From Actinoallomurus sp. (GTDB lineage: Bacteria > Actinomycetota > Actinomycetes > Streptosporangiales > Streptosporangiaceae), in the NCBI GenBank assembly GCA_025964625.1, contig JAOPYL010000229.1:1-39970 (forward strand): a stretch of DNA of 39,970 nt, written 5' to 3'. Below, piece by piece: positions 8,855-16,621 of this stretch. Below the pieces are notes generated by a model. The model worked only from the letters and a program-made list of their open reading frames with translations, had not been told where the DNA came from and searched no databases. How positions within the stretch are numbered: position 1 is the stretch's first letter; every line of letters begins with the position of its first letter. Position numbers and translations under genes: made by a program.

Positions 8855-8946
8855 GTGTGCTCCTTTGCCGGGGTCATCCGACGGATCCACCCGCATCTGC
8901 GTTCTCCGGCGGCCCCGTTCGGTTGGCGAGGTTACGGCTGCGTGTC

Positions 8947-8960
8947 TGAGAGCGCTCTCA
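8947..8960. promoter_or_regulatory. LacI-family operator O1
   Basis: TGAGAGCGCTCTCA is a perfect 14-bp palindrome centred on CG, the form recognised by LacI/GalR regulators that control actinomycete carbohydrate genes. It is 93 nt upstream of the GH16 start. A further half-site, GAGAGC, follows at 8963-8968. Confidence 0.75.
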
Positions 8961-9083
8961 TCGAGAGCGTGACCCCACGTCAGTACGGTGTCAATACATC
9001 GATTTATGCCGACTCACACCGAACACCGGACCGGGCGATATCGCCGTGTACGCCGACCAGAAAGACTCCGATGCCCGACATTG

Positions 9084-9095
9084 GAGAGCGCTCTC
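9084..9095. promoter_or_regulatory. LacI-family operator O2
   Basis: GAGAGCGCTCTC repeats the core of O1 exactly, 124 bp further upstream of the GH16 gene and 74 bp beyond the lacI-type stop codon. Together with O1 and O3 it defines the regulator's likely site. Confidence 0.7.
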
Positions 9096-9168
9096 AGCTC
9101 CGGCGATCCGGTGGCCGGCCCTTGGACGACCAGTGTGCGCCCGGCGGCCGTGGCAGGCGACCTCTCGG

Positions 9169-10185
9169 TCATCCCGATTCCCGCACCACCAGCTCGGTAG
9201 GCAGTACGACGGCCGGCTCGATCTCCTGGCCGGCGACCCGGCGCAGCAGCTGACGGGCCATCCGCCGGCCGATCTCGACGATGGGCTGGCGGATCGTGGT
9301 CAGCGGCGGATCGGTGTGCATCGCCAGGTCGATGTCGTCGAAGCCGATGATCGCAACGTCGTCCGGCACCCGTCGGCCGGCCCGGCGCAGTGTCTGCAGG
9401 GCGCCGTCGGCCATCAGGTCCGAGGCGACGAACACCGCGTCCAGCTCCGGGTCGTCGTCCAGCAGCCGGCGCATCGCGACCGCGCCGGAGCTCATGGTGA
9501 AGTCACCGACCGCGACGATCGAGCGCCGTGCCGAACCTCGCAGCGCCTCCCGGTAGCCGGTCAGCCGATCGATCCCCGCGATCATGTCCTGGGGTCCGGC
9601 GATCGTGGCGATCCGGTTTCGCCCCGCGTCCAGCAGGTGACGGAGCGCGGCGACCGCGCCACCGACGTTGTCCACACCGACGTACGGCACGGATACGGGC
9701 CCGAGCGTGCGCTCACTGCACACCATCGGGATACCGGCGCGGCTCAGCGCAGCCGGCAACGGGTCGGCCCCGTGCAGCGAGGCCAGCATCACACCGTCGA
9801 CGTGGTTCGCGGACACGGACCGTTCGATCCGCTCATGACTCGCCGCCGACCCCGCCAGCATCAGCACGAGCTGCTTGTCCGCGGCCTCCAGCTCCTGGCT
9901 GACCCCGTGGATGACACCGGAGAAGAAGCGGTCGCGGGAGAAGACCCGCGTGGTGGGCTCGGGGAGTACCAGCGCGATCAGGTCGGTGCGCCGCGTGACG
10001 AGTGTCCGCGCCGCGTGGTTGGGCACGTAGCCCAGCTCCTGAATCGCCTGTCGCACCGACTCCTGACGCGCCGTGGTGGCCGGCAGGCCGTTGATCACCC
10101 GCGACACGGTGGCCCTCGACACGCCGGCGCGTGCCGCGACGCTCTCCAAGGTCGGCCGCCTCCGGCCGTCCCTCGCCTGCCCCAT
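9169..10185 (-). CDS. LacI family transcriptional regulator of the GH16 gene
   Basis: A 338-residue regulator. The N-terminal helix-turn-helix and hinge (about 11-65) include TLESVAARAGVSRATVSRV and the hinge-helix segment YVPNHAARTL. A periplasmic-binding-protein-like sugar sensor follows (about 68-335), with FVASDLMADGALQTL and DVAIIGFDDIDLAMHTDPPL typical of the family. It lies directly upstream of the GH16 gene on the same strand. A matching palindrome sits before its own start, so it probably represses both itself and the glucanase until a glucan-derived sugar binds. GAGAGGTG precedes the ATG. The inducer is not deducible. Confidence 0.9.
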   Translation of the reverse strand: MGQARDGRRRPTLESVAARAGVSRATVSRVINGLPATTARQESVRQAIQELGYVPNHAARTLVTRRTDLIALVLPEPTTRVFSRDRFFSGVIHGVSQELEAADKQLVLMLAGSAASHERIERSVSANHVDGVMLASLHGADPLPAALSRAGIPMVCSERTLGPVSVPYVGVDNVGGAVAALRHLLDAGRNRIATIAGPQDMIAGIDRLTGYREALRGSARRSIVAVGDFTMSSGAVAMRRLLDDDPELDAVFVASDLMADGALQTLRRAGRRVPDDVAIIGFDDIDLAMHTDPPLTTIRQPIVEIGRRMARQLLRRVAGQEIEPAVVLPTELVVRESG

Positions 10186-10255
10186 TCCGCACCTCTCCCC
10201 CGAACCGTCGCTCCGCCCTTCAATCGTGGCGACAGCCGATCGCGCCGGTCAACCC

Positions 10256-10268
10256 TGAGAGCGCTCTT
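10256..10268. promoter_or_regulatory. LacI-family operator O3 (autoregulatory)
   Basis: TGAGAGCGCTCTT matches O1 except for the last base of the right arm. It lies 71 nt upstream of the lacI-type start, consistent with autoregulation. Confidence 0.65.
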
Positions 10269-10433
10269 CGGCAAGGAGCCGAATCGGCCCCGGACATACC
10301 GGTGAACCTCGACCGTGTGCACAGAGTCGGGCGCGTGGTGGGAGGTGGGCGTGCCGACAGCGGCGAAGGCGGCGGCCCAGGCTGGGCAACTCCGTTACCT
10401 CACCGGCGGCCGTTGACCACCCCGGTTCGCGTG

Positions 10434-10447
10434 TTGTCAATTGTCAA
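10434..10447. promoter_or_regulatory. Tandem TTGTCAA heptamer before the phosphoesterase gene
   Basis: TTGTCAA occurs twice in immediate succession (10434-10440, 10441-10447), about 160 nt upstream of the phosphoesterase start, in a locally AT-richer patch. It could be a regulator site or part of a -35 region. The role is a guess. Confidence 0.3.
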
Positions 10448-10608
10448 GTTTCACAATTCGCCGGGCGGATCGTGTGGAGAATCCGCACTAATTTGTCCTT
10501 ACCGGCCATTGTCCGGCCGGACCGCCTGCTCAACGATGAGCTGGGTCGCCGACGGACACGCGAAAACCGGCGGCCGGAACCGATTCCGAGGCTAGCGAGG
10601 AGAATCCC

Positions 10609-12222
10609 GTGCCAAAAGGCAGTTCCCCGCTCCGCACGACCGCACTGCTCCGCGTCATCCTGGGCGCCGCGCTGGCCGTCAGCACCCTGGCTCCGGTGGT
10701 GGCCTCGGCGGCGACCACGCCGCCGAGGTTCGACCACGTCGTGCTCGTCATGGAGGAGAACCACTCCTACAACGAAATCATCGGCAGCTCGTCCGCCCCG
10801 TACATCAACTCGCTGGCGTCACAGGGCGCGTCGTTCACCAACTCGGTCGCCATCGAGCACCCGAGCGAGCCGAACTACCTGGACATCTTCTCCGGGTCCA
10901 ACCAGGGCGTCACGGACGACAGCTGCCCGCACACCTTCTCCGCGAACAACCTCGGCAACGAGCTGCGTACCGCGGGTCTCAGCTACAGCAGCTACTCCGA
11001 AAGCCTGCCGTCGGCCGGCTCCACTGTGTGCACCTCGGGAAACTACGCGCGCAAGCACAACCCCTCGGTGAACTTCAGCGACCTGCCGGCCAGCACGAAC
11101 CTCCGGTTCAGTGATTTCCCGACCTCCGCCGACTACAGCAACCTGCCCACGGTGTCGCTGGTCGACCCGAACCTGCAGAACGATATGCACGACGGCACGA
11201 TCAAGCAGGGCGACACCTGGCTGCAGAGCAACATGGACGCCTACGCCCAGTGGGCGAAGACCCACAACAGCCTGCTCATCGTCACCTGGGACGAGGACGA
11301 CAGCAGCCAGTCCAACCAGATCCCGACCCTGTTCGTCGGTGCGAACGTCACCGCCGGCTCGTACAGCGAGCGGATCAACCACTTCAGCGTGCTGCGCACA
11401 CTCGAGGACGCCTACGGCCTCGGCCATCTGGGCAGCAGCGCCTCGGCCACGACGATCACCGACGTGTTCTCCTCCGGCACCAGCGACACGGTCACCGTGA
11501 CCAACCCGGGCAACCAGACCAGCACCGCCGGCACCGCCGCCAGCCTGCAAATCAACGCGAGTGACTCGGCCAGCGGCCAAACCCTCACCTACACCGCCAC
11601 CGGCCTACCCGCCGGCCTCGCCATCAACAAGGGCACCGGCCTGATCACCGGCACCCCCACCACCGCCGGCACCGGCACGGTCACCGTCACCGCCAAAGAC
11701 ACCACCAACGCCAGCGGCTCGACCAGCTTCAGCTGGACGGTCAACCCCAGCGGCGGCAGCTGCTCCGCCCCCGGCCAGAAGCTGGGCAACCCCGGCTTTG
11801 AATCCGGCAACACCGGCTGGTCGGCGACGTCCGGCGTGATCGGGCAGCACGGCTCCAGCGGTGAGCCGGCGCACTCCGGCACCTGGGACGCGTGGCTGGA
11901 CGGCTACGGCACCACGCACACCGACACGCTGTCCCAGTCGGTCACCATCCCGCCCGGCTGCCACGCCAGCCTGTCGTTCTACCTGCACATCGATACCGCC
12001 GAGACCTCGACCACCACCGACTACGACAAGCTGACCGTCAAGGCCGGCTCCACCACGGTGGCCACGTTCTCCAATCGCAGCGCCGCCTCCGGCTACCAGC
12101 AGCACACGTACGACGTGTCCAGCTTCGCCGGCCAGACGGTGACGCTGCTGTTCACCGGCGCCGAGAACTCCACGCTCAAGACGTCCTTCGTGGTGGACGA
12201 CACCGCCCTCACGCTCAGCTGA
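10609..12222 (+). CDS. Secreted phosphoesterase with Ig-like and C-terminal jelly-roll-like domains
   Basis: A 537-residue exported protein with a signal peptide ending near Ala34. The catalytic domain (about 40-285) belongs to the phosphoesterase superfamily (acid phosphatase / phospholipase C type): FDHVVLVMEENHSYNEIIG supplies the first metal motif, PSEPNYLDIFSG follows, and WDEDD near residue 226 supplies later ligands. A putative-Ig domain (about 296-378) contains TYTATGLPAGLAIN, the He_PIG signature. The last 150 residues (GNPGFESGNTGWSATSG onward) look like a carbohydrate-binding jelly roll. The probable job is release of phosphate from extracellular organic phosphates. GTG start with GAGGAG upstream. 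It ends 3 nt from the convergent DUF6220-like gene. Confidence 0.85.
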   Translation: MPKGSSPLRTTALLRVILGAALAVSTLAPVVASAATTPPRFDHVVLVMEENHSYNEIIGSSSAPYINSLASQGASFTNSVAIEHPSEPNYLDIFSGSNQGVTDDSCPHTFSANNLGNELRTAGLSYSSYSESLPSAGSTVCTSGNYARKHNPSVNFSDLPASTNLRFSDFPTSADYSNLPTVSLVDPNLQNDMHDGTIKQGDTWLQSNMDAYAQWAKTHNSLLIVTWDEDDSSQSNQIPTLFVGANVTAGSYSERINHFSVLRTLEDAYGLGHLGSSASATTITDVFSSGTSDTVTVTNPGNQTSTAGTAASLQINASDSASGQTLTYTATGLPAGLAINKGTGLITGTPTTAGTGTVTVTAKDTTNASGSTSFSWTVNPSGGSCSAPGQKLGNPGFESGNTGWSATSGVIGQHGSSGEPAHSGTWDAWLDGYGTTHTDTLSQSVTIPPGCHASLSFYLHIDTAETSTTTDYDKLTVKAGSTTVATFSNRSAASGYQQHTYDVSSFAGQTVTLLFTGAENSTLKTSFVVDDTALTLS

Positions 12223-12225
12223 CAC

Positions 12226-12681
12226 CTATGCGGCCTCGGTCGGAGGCGGCTGACGGCGCGTGAGCGTCTGGCCCAGAAGGTTGCCCGCCAACCCGAGGAT
12301 GGCGATGCCGTTGACCGCGTGCAGCATCCCGACCCATGCGGCCTTGTCGGCGCCGAGCGAGCCGAGAAACGGCTGCACCGGGCCGGCCAGCACGAAGAGC
12401 ACGACGGACATGATCACGGACCGGCGAGACCGCCGGGCGACGAGTGCCGCGATGAGAACGAGCAGCGTCAGCAGGCCGATTATCATCCCCACCGACTGGT
12501 GTGCGGAGAAGTATGAATCCTTGATCTTCTTGTCGTGTACCTCGCCGAACGTGCCGAGGCCCGCGAGTGCGAACTGAACGACCGTCATGGCCACCGTGAC
12601 GGCCGTGAGTGCCAACAGCAGGGTGTCGACGGGGCGTCGCACCACCGCATTGGACGTGTCTGTCACGTTCATGGAGTCCAT
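12226..12681 (-). CDS. DUF6220-like four-helix membrane protein
   Basis: A 151-residue integral membrane protein with four predicted helices (about 20-42, 64-83, 88-105 and 118-137). The features VQFALAGLGTFGE, the SAHQSVGMIIG start of helix two and LHAVNGIAILGLAG in helix four fit the DUF6220 family of unknown function; the family name is from memory. An internal ATG (residue 4) is an alternative start; neither has a clear ribosome binding site. The stop is nearly back to back with that of the phosphoesterase gene. Confidence 0.65.
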   Translation of the reverse strand: MDSMNVTDTSNAVVRRPVDTLLLALTAVTVAMTVVQFALAGLGTFGEVHDKKIKDSYFSAHQSVGMIIGLLTLLVLIAALVARRSRRSVIMSVVLFVLAGPVQPFLGSLGADKAAWVGMLHAVNGIAILGLAGNLLGQTLTRRQPPPTEAA

Positions 12682-12825
12682 GCCCCGAATATGGCAGCCA
12701 CGCCGCGCCGCGTCCTCCCCCTAACGGATCAGTGGCCCCTACTTCGTGGGGCGTACATAAAGTCGTCCCGCTTACATCAACGGGGTTAGCCGATGGTGTG
12801 GGATCCGAGCGATGCGGTACGCCGC

Positions 12826-12847
12826 GCGGGTCAGTCCTCTGACCCGC
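12826..12847 (-). terminator. Hairpin terminator after the marR-type gene
   Basis: GCGGGTCAG (12826-12834) and CTGACCCGC (12839-12847) form a perfect 9-bp stem with a TCCT loop. It lies 21 nt downstream of the MarR stop codon on the minus strand, so it ends the MFS-MarR transcript. Confidence 0.65.
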
Positions 12848-12868
12848 CGTGTCCCGGGACCATCGCGA

Positions 12869-13294
12869 TCACTCGGCTGACCGCATCAGCGCGCCGATGA
12901 TCCGGTCGAGCATCTCCAGGTCGGCGGCGGGGAGCGCGAGCAGTGGCTCGGGTGGTTCGCCGATGATCCGGTCGGCCAGTTCGGCCGCGTCGCGGCCGGG
13001 TGCGGTGATCGTGACGATCTTGGCTCGCCGGTCGGTCAGGTCGACGCGCCGTTCAACCAGGCCGCGGCGCTCCAGGTCGTCCACGATCAAGGTGGTGTAC
13101 GGACGGTCGATGACGAGGCGTTCCGCCAGATCGCGCATGGTCATCGGACCGGCGGCCAGGAAACGGAGGGCCTTGGCGCGGATGAAGCTCATGTCGAGTG
13201 CCTCGCGCACCGCCTTGCGCCGGTCGTGCTGGTCGACGACCAGAGTGCGCATGTTCTGCCAGACTCGGGCGGCGGTACGGGGGTCGGTGCTCAT
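12869..13294 (-). CDS. MarR family transcriptional regulator
   Basis: A 141-residue winged helix-turn-helix regulator. The DNA-binding part includes LRFLAAGPMTMRDLAERLVI and the wing VERRVDLTDRRAKIVTITAPGR, both typical of MarR. Its ATG overlaps the stop of the upstream MFS gene in an ATGA, indicating translational coupling. It therefore probably represses the efflux operon and is itself made with the pump. The ligand is likely a small aromatic or cationic compound exported by the pump, but this is unknown. Confidence 0.88.
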   Translation of the reverse strand: MSTDPRTAARVWQNMRTLVVDQHDRRKAVREALDMSFIRAKALRFLAAGPMTMRDLAERLVIDRPYTTLIVDDLERRGLVERRVDLTDRRAKIVTITAPGRDAAELADRIIGEPPEPLLALPAADLEMLDRIIGALMRSAE

Positions 13295-14736
13295 GGCGTG
13301 GTGACGGGCACTTTCGGGTCGCTGATGGTGAGGCTCTCGGCGGTTCGTGCCGCGGTGGCCTTCGCCCATCGCCCGGTCGTGATGATACCCAGCCCGAGTA
13401 CGGCGAGGCCGTATGCCGTGATGAGCCACCAGCCGGGGTGACTGGCCCCGGCGAAGCCGGATCGGAACGGACCATGGACGCTGGAGATCACCACCGAACC
13501 GGTGATGGCGACGCCGAGCGACTGGCCGATCTGGCGGCTCGTGGAGGCGGTCGCGGCGGCGACGCCGGCCTGGGTGCGGGGCATTCCGGACATCGCCGTG
13601 TTGGTGATCGGAGCGTTGACCATCGAGAGGCCGAAGCCGAAGACGACGTAGGCGAGGAGCAGCCGGCTGACGGGTGTGGTGGCGGTCAGCCCGGTGAGCA
13701 GGGTGCCGCTCACGGCGAGGGCGATACCCGCCGCGATCAGCGGGAGCCGTGGTCCTCGATTGCCGACGAGACGGCCGGACAGCGGGGCGAAGACCACGGT
13801 CATCGCGGCGATCGGCAGCACGTAGAGTCCGGCGCGCAGCGCCGAGAAGCCGCGCACGTCCTGCAGGTAGATGGTGTTGAGGAAGAGGAAACCGCCGAAC
13901 GCGGCGAACGCGTTCACCGCGATCACCGTGGCACCGGCGAACGGGACGCTGCGGAAGAACCGCAGCTCGATCAGCGGGTCGGTGCGGCGTGGCTCGTACG
14001 CGAGCAGCCCGGCCAGCGCGACCGCGGACAGCGTGAAGAAGCCGAGGATCTCGATCGAGTCCCACCCCGCGACCGGCCCCTCGATGACCGCATACGTCAG
14101 CGACGCGAGCATGACGATGACGAGCAACTGCCCGATCGGGTCGGCACGGCGAGCCTTGGGTGCCTTGGACTCCGGCACGAACAGAGCGGTCAGCAGTACC
14201 GCGGTGAGTCCGATCGGCACGTTGATCCAGAAGATCGATCGCCAGCCCACCGAGCCGATGAGAGCGCCGCCGATGATCGGGCCGAGTGCCATGCTGATGC
14301 CGCTCACGCCTGCCCACACGCCGATGGCACGAGCCCGCTCCCGTGGCTCGGTGAACGTGTTCGTGATGATCGACATCGCCACTGGGTTGAGCATCGATCC
14401 GCCGACCGCCTGCAGCCCTCGGAAGAGCACGAGCCAGCCGAGGCTCGGTGCCGTCCCGCACAGGGCCGAACTGGCCACGAACAGCACGAGACCGATCTGG
14501 AAGGTCCGCCGCCGGCCGATCCGGTCGCCCGTCGAGCCGGACAGCATCAGCAGGCTCGCCAGCACGAGCGTGTACGCGTCGATGGTCCACTGCAGGCCGG
14601 TGACCGGTGCGTGCAGGTCATGCTGGATCGACGGCAGGGCGACGTTAACGATCGTGTTGTCGAGCCCCACGATGAACAGGCTCATGCAGCAGATCGCCAG
14701 GACGAGCGTCCGTCGCCGATGGCCGAGTTCCGGCAC
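13291..14736 (-). CDS. MFS drug:H+ antiporter, DHA2 family
   Basis: A 481-residue transporter with about 14 hydrophobic helices. Motif A follows helix two as GSTGDRIGRRR, motif D1-like LDNTIVNVALPSI lies in helix one, and motif C appears as GVWAGVSGISMALGPIIGG in helix five, the DHA2/EmrB-QacA arrangement. It is expected to expel toxic compounds across the cytoplasmic membrane by proton exchange. GTG at 14736 has an excellent GAAGGAGG site; the frame extends to 14781 but that part overlaps the operator region. It is the first gene of a two-gene operon with marR. Confidence 0.9.
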   Translation of the reverse strand: MPELGHRRRTLVLAICCMSLFIVGLDNTIVNVALPSIQHDLHAPVTGLQWTIDAYTLVLASLLMLSGSTGDRIGRRRTFQIGLVLFVASSALCGTAPSLGWLVLFRGLQAVGGSMLNPVAMSIITNTFTEPRERARAIGVWAGVSGISMALGPIIGGALIGSVGWRSIFWINVPIGLTAVLLTALFVPESKAPKARRADPIGQLLVIVMLASLTYAVIEGPVAGWDSIEILGFFTLSAVALAGLLAYEPRRTDPLIELRFFRSVPFAGATVIAVNAFAAFGGFLFLNTIYLQDVRGFSALRAGLYVLPIAAMTVVFAPLSGRLVGNRGPRLPLIAAGIALAVSGTLLTGLTATTPVSRLLLAYVVFGFGLSMVNAPITNTAMSGMPRTQAGVAAATASTSRQIGQSLGVAITGSVVISSVHGPFRSGFAGASHPGWWLITAYGLAVLGLGIITTGRWAKATAARTAESLTISDPKVPVTTP

Positions 14737-14750
14737 CTGACCTCCTTCGC

Positions 14751-14782
14751 TTGTATGGGTACAATAGTTAGCATCATACAAT
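14751..14782. promoter_or_regulatory. Candidate MarR operator / efflux promoter
   Basis: TTGTA-TGGG-TACAA (14751-14764) is an inverted repeat just upstream of the MFS gene's ribosome binding site. A further CATACAAT lies at 14775-14782, so on the minus strand ATTGTA occurs twice in direct repeat. The patch is AT-rich against its surroundings and probably includes the -10. ATTGTA/TTGTA half-sites fit MarR-type binding. Confidence 0.5.
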
Positions 14783-14989
14783 TAAAGGTTCATACCGCTC
14801 ACTCCGGGCAGGGGAAACGCCTGCCGGGCGGTGCGCCAGGGGCGTCATGCGATGGCACAGGCCAGTGGCACTGACCGGCGCCATCGTCACAAGGAGACCG
14901 CGTCCCGTGAGGTGGGGCAGGGCAGGAGTGACACAGCGGAGATCGAGGTGCGTATCAGATCTCTGCTCCAGCTCCGGATCAAAAAGCAC

Positions 14990-15152
14990 AGAAAGAAGTC
15001 CCCCAAGGGAGACGGTAACCAGTGCAGTTCGCAGGGTCTTCAAGCCCAGCACCTTCCCGCCGTGAGCGGGCCTCTCCGGGACTTCTTTCTTTCTTCCACA
15101 CGCACAGACGGCCCCCGGCGCTGCCGGGGGCCGTCCTTGTTTCTTCTTTCTT
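14990..15152 (+). ncRNA. Candidate structured RNA ending in an intrinsic terminator
   Basis: A 13-bp inverted repeat (AGAAAGAAGTCCC at 14990-15002, GGGACTTCTTTCT at 15078-15090) closes a 75-nt interior that holds a small hairpin, CCCGC-CGTGA-GCGGG (15056-15070). A strong hairpin with T-rich tail follows at 15108-15152. No plus-strand gene lies nearby for this terminator to serve, since neighbours on both sides are leftward. This suggests a small RNA transcribed rightward, possibly antisense to the DUF397 mRNA 3' end. No convincing promoter was identified, and the repeat might instead act in the leftward leader. Confidence 0.35.
15108..15152 (+). terminator. Textbook intrinsic terminator
   Basis: ACGGCCCCCGGC (15108-15119) and GCCGGGGGCCGT (15123-15134) form a perfect 12-bp stem with a GCT loop, followed on the plus strand by a T-rich run (15135-15152). 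The stem also lies just beyond the DUF397 stop codon, so it can end the leftward transcript too. The T-tract is only on the rightward side. Confidence 0.75.
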
Positions 15153-15258
15153 AGCGGGCGAGCTGCTTGGCGTCCTTGGCACTGATGGGCGCGACCTCGA
15201 CGCAGTCCCCGCCCTGGGCGTTGCTCCGGCTGCTCTTCCGCCAGTCGGGCGTCGTCAT
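15151..15258 (-). CDS. Short DUF397 protein
   Basis: A 35-residue protein, MTTPDWRKSSRSNAQGGDCV continuing EVAPISAKDAKQLAR. The WRKSSRSN and GGDCVEVA segments are the DUF397 signature. These small proteins are paired with WhiJ-like regulators in streptomycetes and relatives and are thought to antagonise or modulate them. It is about half the usual 60-70 residues, ending where longer homologues carry a second strand pair. Its ATG overlaps the stop of the upstream HTH gene (ATGA), so the two are translationally coupled. Confidence 0.85.
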   Translation of the reverse strand: MTTPDWRKSSRSNAQGGDCVEVAPISAKDAKQLAR

Positions 15259-16067
15259 GAGATGGCCTCCATGTTTTGCTCGATCAGGTCCCGAGAGGGG
15301 CCCTCGGGGAGTGCGTGCGCTCCGATTCGGTCGTACCGTACAGTAAGGCCTCGGACCTCCGTATTGGAGACCACCAGCCTGCCACCGAACTGGGCTTCAG
15401 AGTAGGCGACGTCTCCAAGCTCGTGGTAGAGGATTTTGAACGAGCCGCCCAGCCCGGCGTGCAGGCCACAGGATCGAGGGACCACGCGGACGGAGACGTT
15501 GGGGCGCTTACTCTCCTCCAGGAGCCGGGCGAGCTGGTCTCGCATCACCTCCGGACAGCCGGCCGGGCGGTTTATGACCCCCTCATCGAGCAGGACCCAA
15601 AGCCGCGGAGGCTTTGGCCTGGTCAGGGCCTCTTGTCGGAGCATTCTCGCCTCCAGTAGCTCGTCAACGTCATCGACGTCGCTGCCGCTCGTGAAGACTT
15701 GCCGCGCGTACTCCCGGGTCTGGAGCAGTCCGGGTATCAGAAGCGCCTCGAAGGTCTTGATCTCCGTGGCCTTGGCCTCGAACTCCGCGTGCTGCTTGAT
15801 CCAGTCAGGATCGTTCGCACGGCGAGCGAACGCGAGGAGTCGGGCGAAATGTCCGTATGTGTTCCACAGGGTGTCGAGCTTCGCCGCCTGTTTCTCGTCA
15901 ATCTGGAGTTGGGCGCCCTCCAGCCGGGAAACCGTGGACTTGACGCAGCCCAGAACCCGGCCCAAATCGTCCTGCGTCATCTTGGCCCGCATCCGATAAA
16001 GCCGCAGGTCATGCGCTAACCAAGACCACATTGACGACATCGGATCAGGTGACGGCTTGGCGACCAT
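15255..16067 (-). CDS. WhiJ-like helix-turn-helix regulator with DUF5753
   Basis: A 270-residue regulator. The Xre-type helix-turn-helix lies in about residues 15-70 (RMRAKMTQDDLGRVLGCVKS then TVSRLEGAQ). The rest is DUF5753 (about 90-265), with FEALLIPGLLQTREYARQVF and the VRVVPRSCGLHAGLGGSFKI segment. Such proteins occur in many copies in morphologically complex actinomycetes, each next to a DUF397 partner, and influence development and antibiotic production. AGAGGGG upstream of ATG 16067 fixes the start. It is divergent from the HATPase gene at 16181, and the 113-nt gap should hold both promoters. Confidence 0.9.
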   Translation of the reverse strand: MVAKPSPDPMSSMWSWLAHDLRLYRMRAKMTQDDLGRVLGCVKSTVSRLEGAQLQIDEKQAAKLDTLWNTYGHFARLLAFARRANDPDWIKQHAEFEAKATEIKTFEALLIPGLLQTREYARQVFTSGSDVDDVDELLEARMLRQEALTRPKPPRLWVLLDEGVINRPAGCPEVMRDQLARLLEESKRPNVSVRVVPRSCGLHAGLGGSFKILYHELGDVAYSEAQFGGRLVVSNTEVRGLTVRYDRIGAHALPEGPSRDLIEQNMEAIS

Positions 16068-16180
16068 GAGCACCCCTCTCAGTTTCCGCCAGTTGCCCAT
16101 GTTTCAAGGAAACAGCGACATGGTAACCCGCCGTATCGATCCTGTGGATGCCACGCGGGGGATTCCTAGGGAGATGCCGA

Positions 16181-16576
16181 ATGGTCGCCAGCACGGTCGG
16201 GAGTCGCACCGCGTACAGGCTTTACCTCGGGCCCCACCCTGGCGCTGCCCCATGTGCCCGTATCGCGATGGAAAGACCAATACGGGACTGGGGCCTTCTC
16301 AACCTGCTGGAAGACGCACGCCTCATCGTCGCCGAGCTTGTCGCGAACGCGGCCCGGCTCGGCGAGATATTCGAGATGCGCCTGAAGACAGACGGTGCGA
16401 AGCTGCGCATCGAAGTGATCGACAGGTCCCACGAGAAGCCGGTCATGCGGGATGAGTACGCCGACGACGAGTCGGAGGGCGGTCGCGGCCTGCTCCTCGT
16501 CAATGCCTTCGCGGACCGCTGGGGATTCAAGATCCACGAGGTCGGTAAGACCGTGTGGGCGGAGCTGGACAAGTGA
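16181..16576 (+). CDS. HATPase_c anti-sigma-like regulatory ATPase
   Basis: A 131-residue GHKL-fold protein of the SpoIIAB/RsbW-like group that accompanies WhiJ-type loci. The N box is LIVAELVANAARLG with the Glu-x3-Asn pair, and the GxG lid motif is GGRGLLLVNAFADRWG. The G1 box is weak: VIDRSHEKP lacks the usual DxGxG, so ATP binding may be altered. GGGAG precedes ATG 16181. Likely role: binding a sigma or anti-sigma factor under control of the adjacent HTH/DUF397 pair. Confidence 0.78.
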   Translation: MVASTVGSRTAYRLYLGPHPGAAPCARIAMERPIRDWGLLNLLEDARLIVAELVANAARLGEIFEMRLKTDGAKLRIEVIDRSHEKPVMRDEYADDESEGGRGLLLVNAFADRWGFKIHEVGKTVWAELDK

Positions 16577-16621
16577 TGACCGCCAACGCAGTGCCCAGGC
16601 TCAGGCCCCACAGCCCGGGGC

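Larger units (their letters stand above)
8855..9168. promoter_or_regulatory. GH16 promoter region with two LacI-type operators
   Basis: This 314-nt region lies between the GH16 start and the 3' end of the lacI-type gene. On the minus strand a TTGACA (complement of 8989-8994) is a candidate -35; the -10 is not obvious. Operator O1 lies about 30 nt downstream of it, near the expected transcription start, where binding would block the promoter. O2 lies about 90 nt upstream of the -35. The spacing would allow looping. Confidence 0.5.
10186..10608. other. Divergent intergenic region, lacI and phosphoesterase promoters
   Basis: A 423-nt region without a gene. It contains operator O3 near the lacI side and a tandem TTGTCAA near the phosphoesterase side. 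Short open frames here have no start signals or plausible products. Confidence 0.4.

Noticed and set aside
12869-14590. 573-codon leftward frame across marR and most of the MFS gene
   Set aside because: Only its last 141 residues (the MarR protein) are protein-like; the rest is an out-of-frame reading of the transporter.
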